A DNA stretch of 64,000 nucleotides from Carposina sasakii (taxonomy: Eukaryota > Arthropoda > Insecta > Lepidoptera > Carposinidae): NCBI GenBank assembly GCA_014607495.2, contig CP053163.1, forward strand, positions 4,506,716-4,570,715, read 5' to 3'. Below, piece by piece: positions 1 through 11,224 of this stretch. The position numbers were made by a program, and so were the translations under genes. The notes under the pieces are model-generated. The model was not told the origin of the DNA. It saw only the letters and a list, made by a program, of their open reading frames with translations, and did no database searches. Position 1 is the first letter of the stretch. Each line of letters begins with the position of its first letter.

Positions 1-528
1 CTATCTGAACAAGGTAGCCTTTGTAACGCTCACAGAAATGTACGCACAGCCACATTGACGGAACGAATCCGAAATGTGCGAATAAAATAAATTGAATATG
101 AATGAAAACCGCAGGTACTGTAAATATGGGTATTAACCAATGTACAATGAGCAAAATTCATGTAAAAGCAGCTGCTTCAGAATTCACTTTCTTAGATTTT
201 TCTATATAAAAAAATAAGAGTAGTTACACACATTCAAGTATTAGATTTTATCACAACTTCATTAACCTAACCTTTTTTAAGAAAGGAGTTTGATAAACTA
301 ATGCCACAGAACACTATATATATGCAATAAATGTATGTATGAATTATGAAATGAAATGAATTATGATGAGTAATGAAAGATAATAATGTGGATGACTTCA
401 TCGTCAGTTTCTTTTGTTTTGGTGTATCCAAAACTTTTCAAGCACAGACTTTCATTTTAAAAAGATATTTCCTGATTTTAGGGCTATGTTAAGAAACACT
501 TTTACAGTCACATTTTTCTTCTTTCCAG

Positions 529-3031
529 CACTGGAGCTAGTCGGTCCGAAGGGCAGAGTCTTCGCCAGCCTGCTCTTCAATACCATGTTCATCCTCGGAG
601 GAGTCACCGTCACCTTACTGGCTTGGTACCTTCAGAACTGGAGGCAATTACTCTTCATCATCTACACTCCTGCCGTCTTCGTCTTCCTCTACCAATGGGC
701 ACTCTCCGATAGCTTCAGATGGTACTTCAGCAAAGGCCGTTACAAGGAAGGGTTAGACGTCCTCCAGAAATCAGAGAAAATAAACAATGTCTCTATACCA
801 AAAGAGTATTACGATCAGGTGGAAAAGCAGGCGATACAGCAAAGAGATTCGAGGAAATTTGAATCTAAGGAAGCAAATCAATCGTCGTTTAAACAGCTGC
901 TTCTATCGTCGATGATATGGAAGAGACTATTTATATGTTCCTTTCTGTGGATATCTTCTACATTAGTATACTATGGGCTATCTATAAATGCTATAGAATT
1001 ATCTGGAAACAGTTACTTGAATTACATAGTGGTTATAGTGATAGAAGCGCCGGCGAATGTGTGTAAGCTGATTTTGTTGGACAGATTTGGACGGAAAAGA
1101 GTTATTGGATTGGCGTTTTTGTGTACCGGCTTTATATTGATCGTGTATGGATTTGTACCAGGTAGGTTAATTAGTACCTACGTATAATATACTCACTTAG
1201 ACCAAGTAACAATGACACGGAATGCAGAGGTCGTGGGTTCGATTCCCACACTTTTTATTAATAATTTTATAACAAGTAACAATGTTGATCACACATTCAC
1301 ACATACATATGACGCCTCTTATCCCCAAAAAGTTTGGCTGAGGGCAACACTTTTTACGCTCATTAGTTGGCGCTACTGTAGTGTGAGGTTTTTAAATACT
1401 TATAGCTGTTGATAGCTGACAAAGTTTCTTTAGGTACACATAGTGGTTATAATGATAAGAACTCCGGTAAATGTGTATAAAATAATTTTGTAGTTTTGCG
1501 ATTTCAGTAAAAATATAAAAGATTTTTGGTATTTATGACGTTGCTACTTTTTACGATAAAGAATGATGGACCTAGAACTGCACTATAAAATTTAATGGGT
1601 TATTTTGTAATTTTTACTAACGTTATCGTGACACAGGGGAGTTATCGTGACATAGGAGTCAGTCCCAATAACTTAAATGCGTTCTTCGCCCAAATAAAAA
1701 GTATTTATTTACCTTGGAGAAACTAAGCTGTTACTCAAATACTTCACAGTTATGCAAACGGACGGTCTATCGAATGAGGAAAACAAACTATTAGATAGTA
1801 AGAGGTCGCGGCATTGAATAATTTAAAAAATCGAAAAACAAAATAGGTACAAATAGATACTACATAAGTAAAATAAATTATGAATTGATTAAAGTTATAG
1901 CATTTATAGTACATAAACTTAATAAAAATCATTACATATTATAACAATTATAGTATCAAAAAACTAATTGCTTTTTGTTAATTATGTTATATGTGGATAG
2001 TGCCATCAGAATTGTATTTTAAAACAATATCTATCACTCAATAAATCTTCACTGAATTGGTGATAAAATACTAGACAAATCAATGTTTTTCCGTTTTCAA
2101 ACAACGCGATTAGGTCTTAAAATTTAGCGTATCGTCCTAGTTCTCGTCCAATGCACTTGCATTACTTTTCATAACATTAATTGTACGTTTGTTCTTTTCA
2201 GTCGGCATTTGGTCTACGGTGTTCTACTTGGCTGGCAAATTCTTCATCACTCTAGCATATAATTCGCTCTACGTGTTCGCCGCAGAAGTTTTCCCAACCA
2301 ACTACAGAACCACCTTGCTGGCGACCTGCTCCACTATTGGCAGAATAGGATCGACATTCGCACCGCAAACTCCTTTACTTGTAAGTATTGCTATTTCTTT
2401 TCCTTTTTTTTTTGTTATTTCAGTAAAACAAAGTAGAATTCAACATCCAAAACTTAGTATATATTCTGCTTGAAGTTATTGTAGTAACAAAAGGAGAATG
2501 TTAAGAGAAAGACAATGATAGTATCCCACTATAAGGAACCAATTTGAGACTGGTGTCTAAACATGTGATTTAATTTTTCAAGATTGTATGATCATCCCTG
2601 AGTTCTTTAGGAATTCCCCATACTATTTGGAAAACACCACGCGGACGAATGTGATTTCTTTGAGAAATTTTATGAATAGATACATACCCCTTCTGTTACA
2701 CCCTGTTTGTGGAGGAGCCCATGAAATAATCTCACCTTATTTGTGATAATCTCACCTCAAGTTTTGGTAAGTTAAGTCACCAGGTCATAATTTGCTACCC
2801 TTATATAGGAAATTAGGAAACCGTGGTCTATAAATATGAATAATCCTTGATCATCTTACATCCAATTTTCATTTGCAGACTCGTTTCTACGAGTACCTTC
2901 CAACCATACTTTTCGGGAGTATGGCAACTCTCTCCGCTTTCCTGGTCCTCACACTGCCAGAGACCAGCAACCAGAAACTGCCTGACTCCCTCAAAGGAAG
3001 CTCAGGACCAAGACAAGCCAGTACGAACTAG
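529..3031 (+). CDS. SLC22-type organic cation/carnitine transporter, 3' part (MFS)
   Basis: This is the C-terminal part of a major facilitator superfamily transporter; upstream exons lie outside the window. Three coding exons join in phase: 529-1161 (after TTTCCAG), 2202-2380 and 2879-3031, ending in TAG. The protein shows the large cytoplasmic loop, then hydrophobic segments, the loop motif DRFGRKR (typical between TM8 and TM9), the SLC22 signature-like stretch AEVFPTNYRTT..GRIGSTFAP, and LPET after the last membrane segment. Family members move organic cations, carnitine or zwitterions across the plasma membrane; the substrate cannot be told here. A possible poly(A) signal AATAAA lies near 3763. 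The reading is strong because every splice junction restores the family sequence. The exact subfamily (orct-like or carcinine transporter-like) is inference. Confidence 0.88.
1205..1285 (+). repeat. tRNA-headed SINE fragment in SLC22 intron
   Basis: GTCGTGGGTTCGATTCCCAC at about 1229-1248 is a pol III B box in a T-arm context. It is followed by a TTATTAATAATTTTATAA tail. The same head and tail occur on the minus strand at 6.0-6.2 kb, so this is a dispersed SINE family and not a tRNA gene. Confidence 0.6.
2486..2712. mobile_element. Degraded MITE of the TACAGGGTGTAACA family
   Basis: The segment runs from AGTAACAAAAGGAGAATGTTA to CCCCTTCTGTTACACCCTG. It shares internal sequence with the better preserved copy at 5563-5815, including ATGTGATTT and the TTGTATGATCAT region. 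It lies in the second visible SLC22 intron. Confidence 0.5.
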
Positions 3032-3177
3032 TAACAAGGAAGAAAACAAAACCAGACTTTGATAGTACCTATATAATTAGACTAAGTTTATGATAGTAAA
3101 TTGTAGTTTAGACAACTAAGCGTTCATAATAACGCAAGTACAAAAAATAGAAGATACACCTTTGGTATCCTAGCATC

Positions 3178-3298
3178 CAAATGGACCGATGCCGATGACT
3201 TAAAGAGGGCGGCTGGTAGTAACTGAATGCCAAAAACGGGAGATCGAGCCTTGTAGCGTGCTCTGGAGGAGGCCTCCTACGTGATGATCATGATGATC
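3178..3298 (+). mobile_element. LINE 3'-end fragment
   Basis: The text GGACCGATGCCGATGACTTAAAG..GGAGGAGGCCTCCTACGTGATGATCATGATGAT matches the common lepidopteran LINE 3' end, which encodes a WTD..GEAYV-like C-terminus and is followed by a GATGAT tail. It is short and 5'-truncated, downstream of the SLC22 stop codon. Confidence 0.5.
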
Positions 3299-3434
3299 CT
3301 AGCATTGTTACCAAAGTGATTTGGTATTATTTATATCTACCCAATATTTGATTCATTCTTAAGTAACCAAGTTAACTCGTGGAGAATGTCCCTGCGGGTA
3401 TTAAGTTCGCTTTTGTATATAGGTACATATAAAC

Positions 3435-3520
3435 TCTTAGTGGACGCCCGCGACTTCGTCCGCGTGGACTGCAGAAAAAACAAAATATCGGAACTATCCG
3501 GGATAATTTATAATATTAGT
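3435..3520 (-). mobile_element. Helitron 3'-end fragment
   Basis: AGTGGACGCCCGCGACTTCG followed by TCCGCGTGGACTGCAG is, on the minus strand, the hairpin 3' end of the Helitron family found complete at 55406-55754. The terminal CTAG has become CTTAG, and the rest of the element is missing. Confidence 0.55.
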
Positions 3521-5560
3521 AAGATTACAATACAATAAAGTACATATATATGTACGCATAAGGGACATTCTCGAAAGAAAATAATGATGTTCTATCCACG
3601 TCCATGTAAGTAAGTGACAAGATATCCATTGGTTATTCCACTACCTACACTTTACACCTGCAATGTCGAATTAGTCTACCTACGTAGTATACCAAAAGTG
3701 CAGCTTCTTTACCTGACCTAACCTCCTACTGTACTACAAGTATACCTTGCATACAAAGTTTAATAAATGTATTATATCACTTCAGTCATACGTCTGTTCC
3801 TTTAATGTTGATAATATAACTATAGGTTGTAAATAGATGATCATATTATAAATAGAATATGTTATCAAAACTTAGAGGGAACGCTAGAGTTCATGTAGAG
3901 ATTTTCTCCATGAAAATAAATATCTACGTATACGGGGTGTTACAAGTGCAAGGCAAAAATCAAAAGTATCATAAGGCTAGTGAAATAAATATATTCAAAA
4001 GACAATAAATATTTATTTGCTTTAGATAATGAATTAAAAGTAGGTACATAGATTATGTATTTTAAAACTTAAAAATTATTTATAGTTTGTATCTATTAGT
4101 TACAGACTACTGTACATATTTATAGTACTTACTACCTAATAGGTAATTACATAGTTATTTGCCGACCTATATCGTACATTCGCTAAAAAAAACTGATGCG
4201 GAAATATCAATGCAATACTGTACATACTACTGAAACATTTTCAAAGTAACTTTAAATATCATTTTTCCAATTCACGATTTTTAGCCTTGTAACAGTTTTT
4301 TAGCGGATGTGCATCGTATTATGATATGAATTTGATATATTATGAATTTGAAGAGTGGTTGAAAGAGTTGGAAGGGGAGCATTTTTCTGACCAAATCAGA
4401 GAAAATACCTGGATCAAGAGTGCTTCAAGAATATTATGGTGGTCGATGAAGCGATAGAGGTGTGTCAGGCAGGACCGTAGCAAATGGCAGAAGGTCCTTG
4501 CATCTCTACCTAACCTACCCCCCCGGGAAAAATGCGTGATTTTATATATGTATTTAAATTTAAATTTATTTATTTAAGCAGTAAGATACTATGTAACTGT
4601 AAGTACTTAGCCGTAATATACGTATGTTGTAGACAAATATACCTATTTTTTAAACGTTAATCGATTTAAGTTTTATTTATAAACCTAATGACGTACTTAA
4701 CAATAAATAAGATTTAAACATAGTACGAGTATCTGTAGATACTGACAGGATATGGTCAGGATGGTGCGGCGTGAAGAACTCTGGAAGAGTTGGAGTGAGG
4801 GCCTTTCACCAGCTGTGTAAAGTTTCTGGCTAACGTGATGATTGATAACCCTCATTAATGGCTGAAATTAGAGGATTCAAGTGGTAATCATGGATTAGTT
4901 GACCCTACATGAACATTTGATTTGCAAAGGGCACCTACCTATAATCAAAATATTTCAAGGGCTTCACTAGAACACATCAGCTGCATCTCCGTCCGTGCAA
5001 GTCGTAAGCCAAGTTTTAGAGTCACGACCACAGAAATAAAAGAGCATTTGATTAAAATGCATCACGTTTGTATTTTTATTCAGGTATAATGGATAAAAGC
5101 GGATGTAACTACGTACATTAGCTTGTAAAAACACTCGCTCAGAACAGATAGGACGCTTGAGTTTCTAATTATATTTTAGAACGTGATCCCATTGGGACGT
5201 ACGTGACGGAACTGGATAAAGGTTCGTGGATATGCAAAGTTTTTGTAATGCCACACGTAATTTGTTGCGTTAAATAGGTTCGCTATTTCAACACCAGTAT
5301 TCTGTCACAATTTAGATGGGGCATAGGGCAGTGTGATCGGTAGGATCTCGCCCCGTACAATATTTTTAGTTCTGTGCAGATGCGGGGCTTCAGTAGAATA
5401 CATCAGCTGCATCTCCTTCCGTGCATATCGTAAAAGTCGACTGACTAAGGAACTCAGGCTTTCTCTCAGGCGATAAGCTATCAACTCCTTACTGATTTTT
5501 AACACCTGTCCCCGCTATGCTAACCGTGGCTGTGGCATCTCCTTCATGATCACGCCGTGT
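3521..5560. other. Intergenic, AT-rich, with old LINE remnants
   Basis: No gene is visible. The stretch 4325-4510 has decayed LINE-like text (around GATAGAGGTGTGTCAGGCAG and GGACCGTAGCAAATGGCAGA), and 4745-4800 has a similar remnant. Open frames in this stretch are short and show no family resemblance. Confidence 0.4.
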
Positions 5561-5562
5561 CT

Positions 5563-5817
5563 ACAGGGTGTAACAAAAGGGAAATATTAAGCGAAAAGCC
5601 CACTAAAACGAACCTATCCACAAAATGTCAGACTCGAAATCACATGTTTATTTTTCCACATAGTATGGAGAATTCCTAAACAACTCAGGAATGTTCATAC
5701 AATCTTGAAAAATAAACATGTGATTTCGAGTCTCAAATTCTGGAAATAGGTTCTCTATAGTGGGCTGTTTACATAGTTTTTCGCTTTACATACCCTTTTT
5801 GTTACATCCTGTATATG
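5563..5817. mobile_element. Palindromic MITE, TACAGGGTGTAACAAAAGGG termini
   Basis: The ends TACAGGGTGTAACAAAAGGG and CCCTTTTTGTTACATCCTGTA are inverted repeats. The inside is also folded: AAATCACATGTTTATTTTTC at about 5639 is mirrored by AAATAAACATGTGATTTCGA at about 5710. The whole element could form one long hairpin. There is no coding capacity. Related pieces lie at 2486-2712 and about 53690-53797. Confidence 0.7.
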
Positions 5818-6044
5818 TAATATTTATAAAATCGGACTAATTTGACAATTTGGGTAAATAAAATTGAGCAACAGTACTCTCAGTATCGGCAGCGCCGGTA
5901 CTTTGTGGCTGAGAAGTTCGTACAAAGAGAAGTGCGTTCAGGTATAGTCAATTTCAAAGTACATTTACTCGTATATAGGTGGAGAAGTGTTTTTATTAAT
6001 AATTTTAAATTTTATCTTATAAAATTATTAATAAATTTATCTTA

Positions 6045-6181
6045 GTCAAGATATTATAAAATTATTAATAAAGAAATGGAAAAAATTCTTCACCCGAGTG
6101 GGAATCGAACCCACGACCACTGCATACCATGCCAGCCGCTCTAACCACTGAGCTACCGGGTCAATTTCCATTTCTTTATCA
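6045..6181 (-). repeat. tRNA-like SINE head inside a 15-bp foldback
   Basis: On the minus strand a tRNA-like unit runs from about 6164 to 6091, with a good D arm (TAGCTCAGTGGTTAGAGC) and T arm (GTGGGTTCGATTCCCAC) and a closable acceptor stem. Its anticodon stem does not pair cleanly. It is flanked by perfect 15-bp inverted repeats (ATAAAGAAATGGAAA at 6068-6082 and its complement at 6165-6179) and followed by TTATTAATAATTTTATAA tails. A SINE or tRNA pseudogene is more likely than a working tRNA gene. Confidence 0.6.
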
Positions 6182-6199
6182 TAATTTTATCGTATATAG

Positions 6200-7525
6200 G
6201 TAGTTAGTATGCAGTTATATTACACAGAGTCTGTATATTACAGTCCTCCAGGTGGGCAGCATTTAAATATCAAGTGCTGGTGATCTTAATTTTTAAACAC
6301 CTTACATTGGGTAAATAATACACCAGACCGTAATATGAATCCAACATAAATAGGTGCCTAACTACAAACTAGACAGTTTAGCATTTGGTTTCGCAACATA
6401 CCTTAATAACCGTCACATACGATTTGATTAAACACAATCCCGTGATATATTGCCAAACTTAGCTCCCGCCATCGCTCGGGCAGCCCAATACCACAATATA
6501 CCGCCATAAATCGCTGCAAGTCATCTGTTAAGTGCAGTGCAGGTATGTAATTAAGCATTCCCGGCGGGAATCAACGCTGTACACAATTAATAGCGGGTCG
6601 CCACAGCGCTCTTTGGACGGAATTACCTGTGAATTCTGTGTGTATTGCTAGGAAAGCGCTTGTAAGACAACTTACTCAATTAAATATTCTGTCCTAGGTA
6701 AGCTCTATCAAAGCTCGACTTGAATATAGGTATATGACTCGATGAATTTGCCAATGGCTAATGAGCTAAATGAATTTTGGGGCATTAAGAGATTACGGAA
6801 TAAATCGTAGTGATATTGCTAGAAGGAATGTCCTTAATAGAGGAATAGCCTTGTAATCTGGATTAACTAAACACTTATACCTACTGCATACTTCGTGTGG
6901 TAGGTAGAACAATCAGTGCTATTGCAAATCAGGTAATCAGGAGACCTACCATTCATAAAGAACACATAATAATCTGTAATAAAATGCATAATCCGAACCT
7001 TGCATTAAAAACTTATGCAAAGCACAAACTACAAAATTTGACAAGCACAAACAGAGCAAAATGAAACCATTGCTTACGCTAAAATACCTATCCAATAATA
7101 TCTCCGTCTCCTAATTATTTACAAGATTTTTTACAGACTGAAAAACGATGCTGTCACTTCACCCCAACTTACTGCTTACCTAACGCTTGCATTCCTAAAA
7201 CCCCTGCGCGACAAAAAATACCATAACAATAAAATATGGCGTCTAACACTCGTTTATATTAGCCACCGGAAGCGGCAACATATCAAAAGCAATAAGCGAT
7301 AACACGAGAACTTCCCGCCGTTCCATGTCGAAGTGGTCCTCATAATTTAGCTTGGTCATAATTCAGCTGGCACTGGCCACAGTGGGTACAACTGGTACAA
7401 GGGAAACAACGAATTACCTAATGTTTTATAGCCAGAATAACATTATAGCGCTCATTTGAAGACTACTAGGGTAAGCTATACCTAAGTATAGGTACTATCT
7501 TTGAAATCAAAATTACGTCTCCTGG
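6200..7525. other. Intergenic, no feature seen
   Basis: Apparently single-copy, AT-rich sequence with no convincing open frame, repeat boundary or RNA fold seen on either strand. Confidence 0.4.
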
Positions 7526-7529
7526 CGAC

Positions 7530-7686
7530 GACTGATTAGCGTAGTTGACAGAACCTGCCTTCGACGTTAGGTATAGGCCCTGGGTTTGAATCCCAGTAGG
7601 TGCAAACATTGATATCTATGATGAATATCGATGTTTGTTTCCGAGTCTTGGATGTTTCTATTTATCTATTTAATTGAGGTAGAGAT
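7530..7686 (+). repeat. tRNA-derived SINE, family with GTAGGTGCAAACATTGATAT
   Basis: The B box GGGTTTGAATCCC is at about 7572. It is followed by the family body GTAGGTGCAAACATTGAT..ATGAATATCGATGTTTGTTTCC. The same body occurs at 37912-38118 and, diverged, at 50101-50765. Confidence 0.65.
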
Positions 7687-7694
7687 TTTATTAT

Positions 7695-8391
7695 ACAGGG
7701 TGTGGGTGACAGCCCGGCAAATACTGAAATGCTGAACAAGTACCATTGTGTTGAGTTATCATCATAATCATCATCAGCCTATTACAGTCCACTGCTTGAC
7801 GTAGGCCTCCCCCGGGGCACGCCACAAGACTGCCATGGGGGGTATTTGCCCATAGTCACCACGCTGGGCAGGCGGGTTGGTGACCGCAGTTTGTATTTTG
7901 GACTATGTTGTCAACACGGGAGGCGCTGCTGCCCACCTCCCGGAAACCCTTAAACGCCTTGTACGATACCCACGTGTTGAGTTATAAGACAGTGTTATTA
8001 CTCGCAGAAAATGTATTTTTTATTTGATTATTAGTAATCTTTGCTCTCCGCGCCAATTGCATCGGGCGTTCAAGTGATAAATTAAATGTGCTTATTGGTT
8101 ATTGTGTGACACATTGCTGTTTTTGGATCATTTGTGACTCTCGATTAGAGTTGATCAGTTACTTGAACTTTTTTGAGGGCAACTTTTTTTTAAATAATAT
8201 TTTGGTAAAAAATTTATTTAAAAGTAATTATCTAAGGCCTAATTAAACGAACTAAACTATTTTTTCCTAAAAATATGAAAAAAATGACGGAAAATTTTGG
8301 ATTTTTCCTGCGAAAATTTTCAGTGAGTTCCGACTCAGAATCATGGTCTGAAGTCATGGTATCAATATTTGCCTGGCTGTCACAAACACCC
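7695..8391. mobile_element. MITE-like element, TATACAGGGTG termini, with LINE insert
   Basis: The left end TATACAGGGTGTGGGTGACA, continuing through GCCCGGCAAATACTG, is the inverted repeat of the right end CAATATTTGCCTGGCTGTCA followed by CAAACACCCTATA. A truncated relative lies at 61608-61925. The left arm is split by a LINE 3' fragment at 7760-7973. Confidence 0.7.
7760..7973 (-). mobile_element. Truncated LINE 3' end with 12-bp target duplication
   Basis: The insert is bounded by the direct repeat GTGTTGAGTTAT at 7748-7759 and 7974-7985. On the minus strand it reads into GCAGTGGACTGTAATAGGCT and a GATGATGAT tail, the usual 3' end of a common lepidopteran LINE. A second copy lies at 48722-48935. 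Confidence 0.8.
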
Positions 8392-8807
8392 TATATAGAT
8401 CTTTGTGATCTTTTGTGAGACTAGGTTAATGTGTTGCATAGTTTGTGAGTAGGTAGGTTACACATATTATTTAAGTTTAAACCATATGTTTAAACTATTT
8501 ATTTGAAAGAGCTTACATTAGTTTACAGCTTCGAACTACCTATTTACGTGGCAGTGGCGGGATTTCCATATTCCATGCCTACCTATGTATGTATTTACAT
8601 TGGTGCACTCGATCCCGCCGTCCGGCTATAAATTGCATCACACTAAGGAATGCTTCATTAGCAAAGCGCTACATTGTGACCTGCGATAACAATGCAATAG
8701 TGGCGCTGGCTGGTAACATTAATGTCGCCTCTGCATGTCGACTAAGGAACTTGAGGTCGTTCTCGCGGTCGATGAGCTAGCAACTTGTCACGGATCATTT
8801 ACATCTG

Positions 8808-8970
8808 AACCCGCCCCCTTATTACCTAACTAGCAAAAGCAAAGCGATAGTCAAATTACGTAAAATGAATTTCAAAGGAACTCTGACATTTCAAGGCGAA
8901 TATTCTACAATTTTCGCTATTGCTTTGCTTCGGCTTTGCTATTGCTTTTACTTAATCAGGGGGCCGCTAT
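8808..8970. mobile_element. Foldback MITE, CCCCTGATTA..GTAAAAGCAATAG arms
   Basis: CCCCCTTATTACC..GCAAAAGCAAAGCGATAG on the left is complementary, with mismatches, to CGCTATTGCTTTGC..GCTATTGCTTTTACTTAATCAGGGGG on the right. Related termini occur at 36644-36686 and 54420-54473. Confidence 0.55.
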
Positions 8971-9353
8971 GCTTGACTGTAGCTAGTGAGAATGAAGGGG
9001 ATCTCCGTGGTCCTGTAGTATCAAATTACCTATTGGCTACCCCACTTTGGGAAAACAGCCATGTGATTATGTGCTTGTGTAGGTAGGTGGGTACTGTGCA
9101 GTAAGTATATTCTTTGGTACTATGTATGATCCTTCCATACTAATAATTATACTTATCTATACATATAATAAAAATGTAACGGATCGCTGTCTGTACATGA
9201 AAGTTAAATGAGAAAAAATATTATAGGAGACCTTTATCAACGCAATAGTACCCAAAACAATGATTTTTGGAATTTTGTCTGTTTGTCTGTGCGTTTGTGC
9301 ACGCTAATCTCAGAAACGGCTGAACTTATTTCGATGCAGTATTCAGGAATATA

Positions 9354-10156
9354 GGGGAAGATCGGGTAATGAGTTAATAGTGGTCACCCACACATCTCAA
9401 AAGTACACTAATAGAAACGCGTTAAGGTCCTCCCTGCACGCTCTGTTCCCCTCGCCGTCGCTGCAGCGTGCCTAGAGAATAAGGTGTGTTTGTTTTTGCG
9501 GCTCGCCGATGTAAATTTTCACGGACGCTAAACAGAACTAGTTATGATTTACTTGTATGTACTTTTTACGTTTACTTGTACATTTGGTGTAATGATTTCC
9601 TACTTAAATCCGAGTTTTTCTAATGTATATTTTGTGATTTTTTCTTCTTATGGGTAATGAGAATCGGGTGATCCCATTGCCCGCTAGTGACCGCCACCCA
9701 GAAAAGATAAGGAAAAATATACGTGATTTTTCTCACGTTCGAAATTCCTCATCATCATGATCATTTTTCTCTATGGAAGCATACCTGTGAAGTTTCAAAA
9801 TTTAGGGTTCAAAGTTGTGTAATAGACTGCGTTTTTCTGCATCCGAAAGAAGATGAAAGTAAGGTGACCGAAAGAGTAAAGATTAGGAATCAAACGATAC
9901 CTCTGTATCAGACGTGACGCGATTGTATTAGGTTTTTGTATGATCCTCATTGCCACAAGGTGACCCCAATTACCCGTAACTAGTGCTGGGAGTCAAATCA
10001 GTTTTTTTTTTGTACATATTTCCCACGGATGATTATTAATGTGATGATTAGTGATTTAAATTATAGCTAATTAAGTAAATTTGTTATGAGGCTGCTATAA
10101 ATGTAATTTAGCTTTTGTATCTAATTCTTGCTTAAGTGCATTACCCAATCTTCCCC
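9354..10156. mobile_element. MITE with GGGGAAGATCGGGTAATG termini, TA duplication
   Basis: The terminal inverted repeats are GGGGAAGATCGGGTAATGAG and CATTACCCAATCTTCCCC. TA flanks both sides (9352-9353 and 10157-10158), as for Tc1/mariner-type elements. It is 803 bp with no convincing coding sequence. It inserted at the left edge of the next MITE. Confidence 0.75.
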
Positions 10157-10158
10157 TA

Positions 10159-10637
10159 CAGGGTGATTTTGGTCGCAACGTTCCCGAAAACTACGGAATC
10201 TCCTCAGCATCACGATCATTTTCTCCATTGAAGCATACCTGGAAGTGTCTGGTTTCCAATATAGGGTCCAAAGTTGAGTAATAGACTGCGTTTTTCTGCA
10301 CGTTGCACATTGACTTGAGTAGTAAGATTTTTCTTTGTACTTAATGGTTTGCTAGAAGAAATCTCTTTTAGAGATAAGCTCGCCTTTGTACTATTTCTTT
10401 TACAACTTACTATCTATGATAAAAATTTATGTGTACAATAAGTATACTAAGAATTTTTTCACGCGAAAAAATTAATATCTGTCTATGAAAAAACTAGCAT
10501 ACACACTGGACACTATAAATTCGCCCGATCAAGTACAAAAAAAATTACATTTTCCAGCATTTTTTGGCATAAACTTATTTTATTTGATGTATAGAGTACG
10601 TACCCTTCGATAAGGGTGGCAACGAAAAAACACCCTG
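10159..10637. mobile_element. MITE with CAGGGTG termini, TA duplication
   Basis: Starts CAGGGTGATTTTGGTCGCAA and ends GGTGGCAACGAAAAAACACC followed by CTG. TA lies at both borders (10157-10158, 10638-10639). It is 479 bp, noncoding, and interrupts the Helitron at a TATA in its consensus. Confidence 0.7.
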
Positions 10638-10763
10638 TATTGTGACAGGTCCCACTTAACATATAGGCTACTTTTTATCCTGGGAAAATGTTTTTATCTC
10701 GGATAATTTTAACATTTTGTTTTTTCTGTAGTCCACGCGGACGGAGTCGCGGACGTCCACTAG

Positions 10764-10958
10764 TATAATAATAAATGTGAAAGTAACTCTATTTGTCTGC
10801 CTGTCTCGTTTTCACGCCAATACTACTGAACCGATTGAAATTAAATTTAGTCTAGTTTAGAGCCTAAAAAAAGGACGTAGGCAACTTTTTATCCCGGAAA
10901 AACTCGACATTTTATTTTTTATGCAGTGCACGCGAACAAAGTCGCGGGTGTCCACTAG
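10764..10958 (+). mobile_element. Second Helitron copy in tandem
   Basis: It begins directly after the first Helitron (TATAATAATAAATGTGAAAG) and ends with CGCGAACAAAGTCGCGGGTG, TCCA and CTAG (10955-10958). Head-to-tail Helitron arrays are known for this class. The 5' TC is not intact. Confidence 0.6.
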
Positions 10959-11224
10959 TAGAATGCACATACGTATAGGCACGTATGTGCATTCATTGGC
11001 GGCTGCAACCGCAGCTGTGTAGAAAGACCTAAATTTACCTAAATTTAATTGGTAGGTGTGTGATTATTTCTGGATAAGTGGTGATTTTTCTGACTTTCCT
11101 ACTGTGAGATTCCACAACACTTACTTTTGTAAAATCTGCCCTTTGTGGTAATTTATTTAAGTTAATAAAACAAATGTTAAATTATAACTAACAATAAGTT
11201 TATTTTATACATTGATAACATAAA

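Larger units (their letters stand above)
9156..10763 (+). mobile_element. Non-autonomous Helitron carrying two nested MITEs
   Basis: The element starts TCTATACATATAATAAAA after an A and ends with the hairpin CGCGGACGGAGTCGCGGACG and CTAG (10760-10763) before a T. This is the A^T insertion site and TC..CTAG termini expected of Helitrons. Comparison with the uninterrupted copy at 55406-55754 shows that everything from 9354 to 10637 is inserted material. No transposase or helicase is encoded here. Confidence 0.75.
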
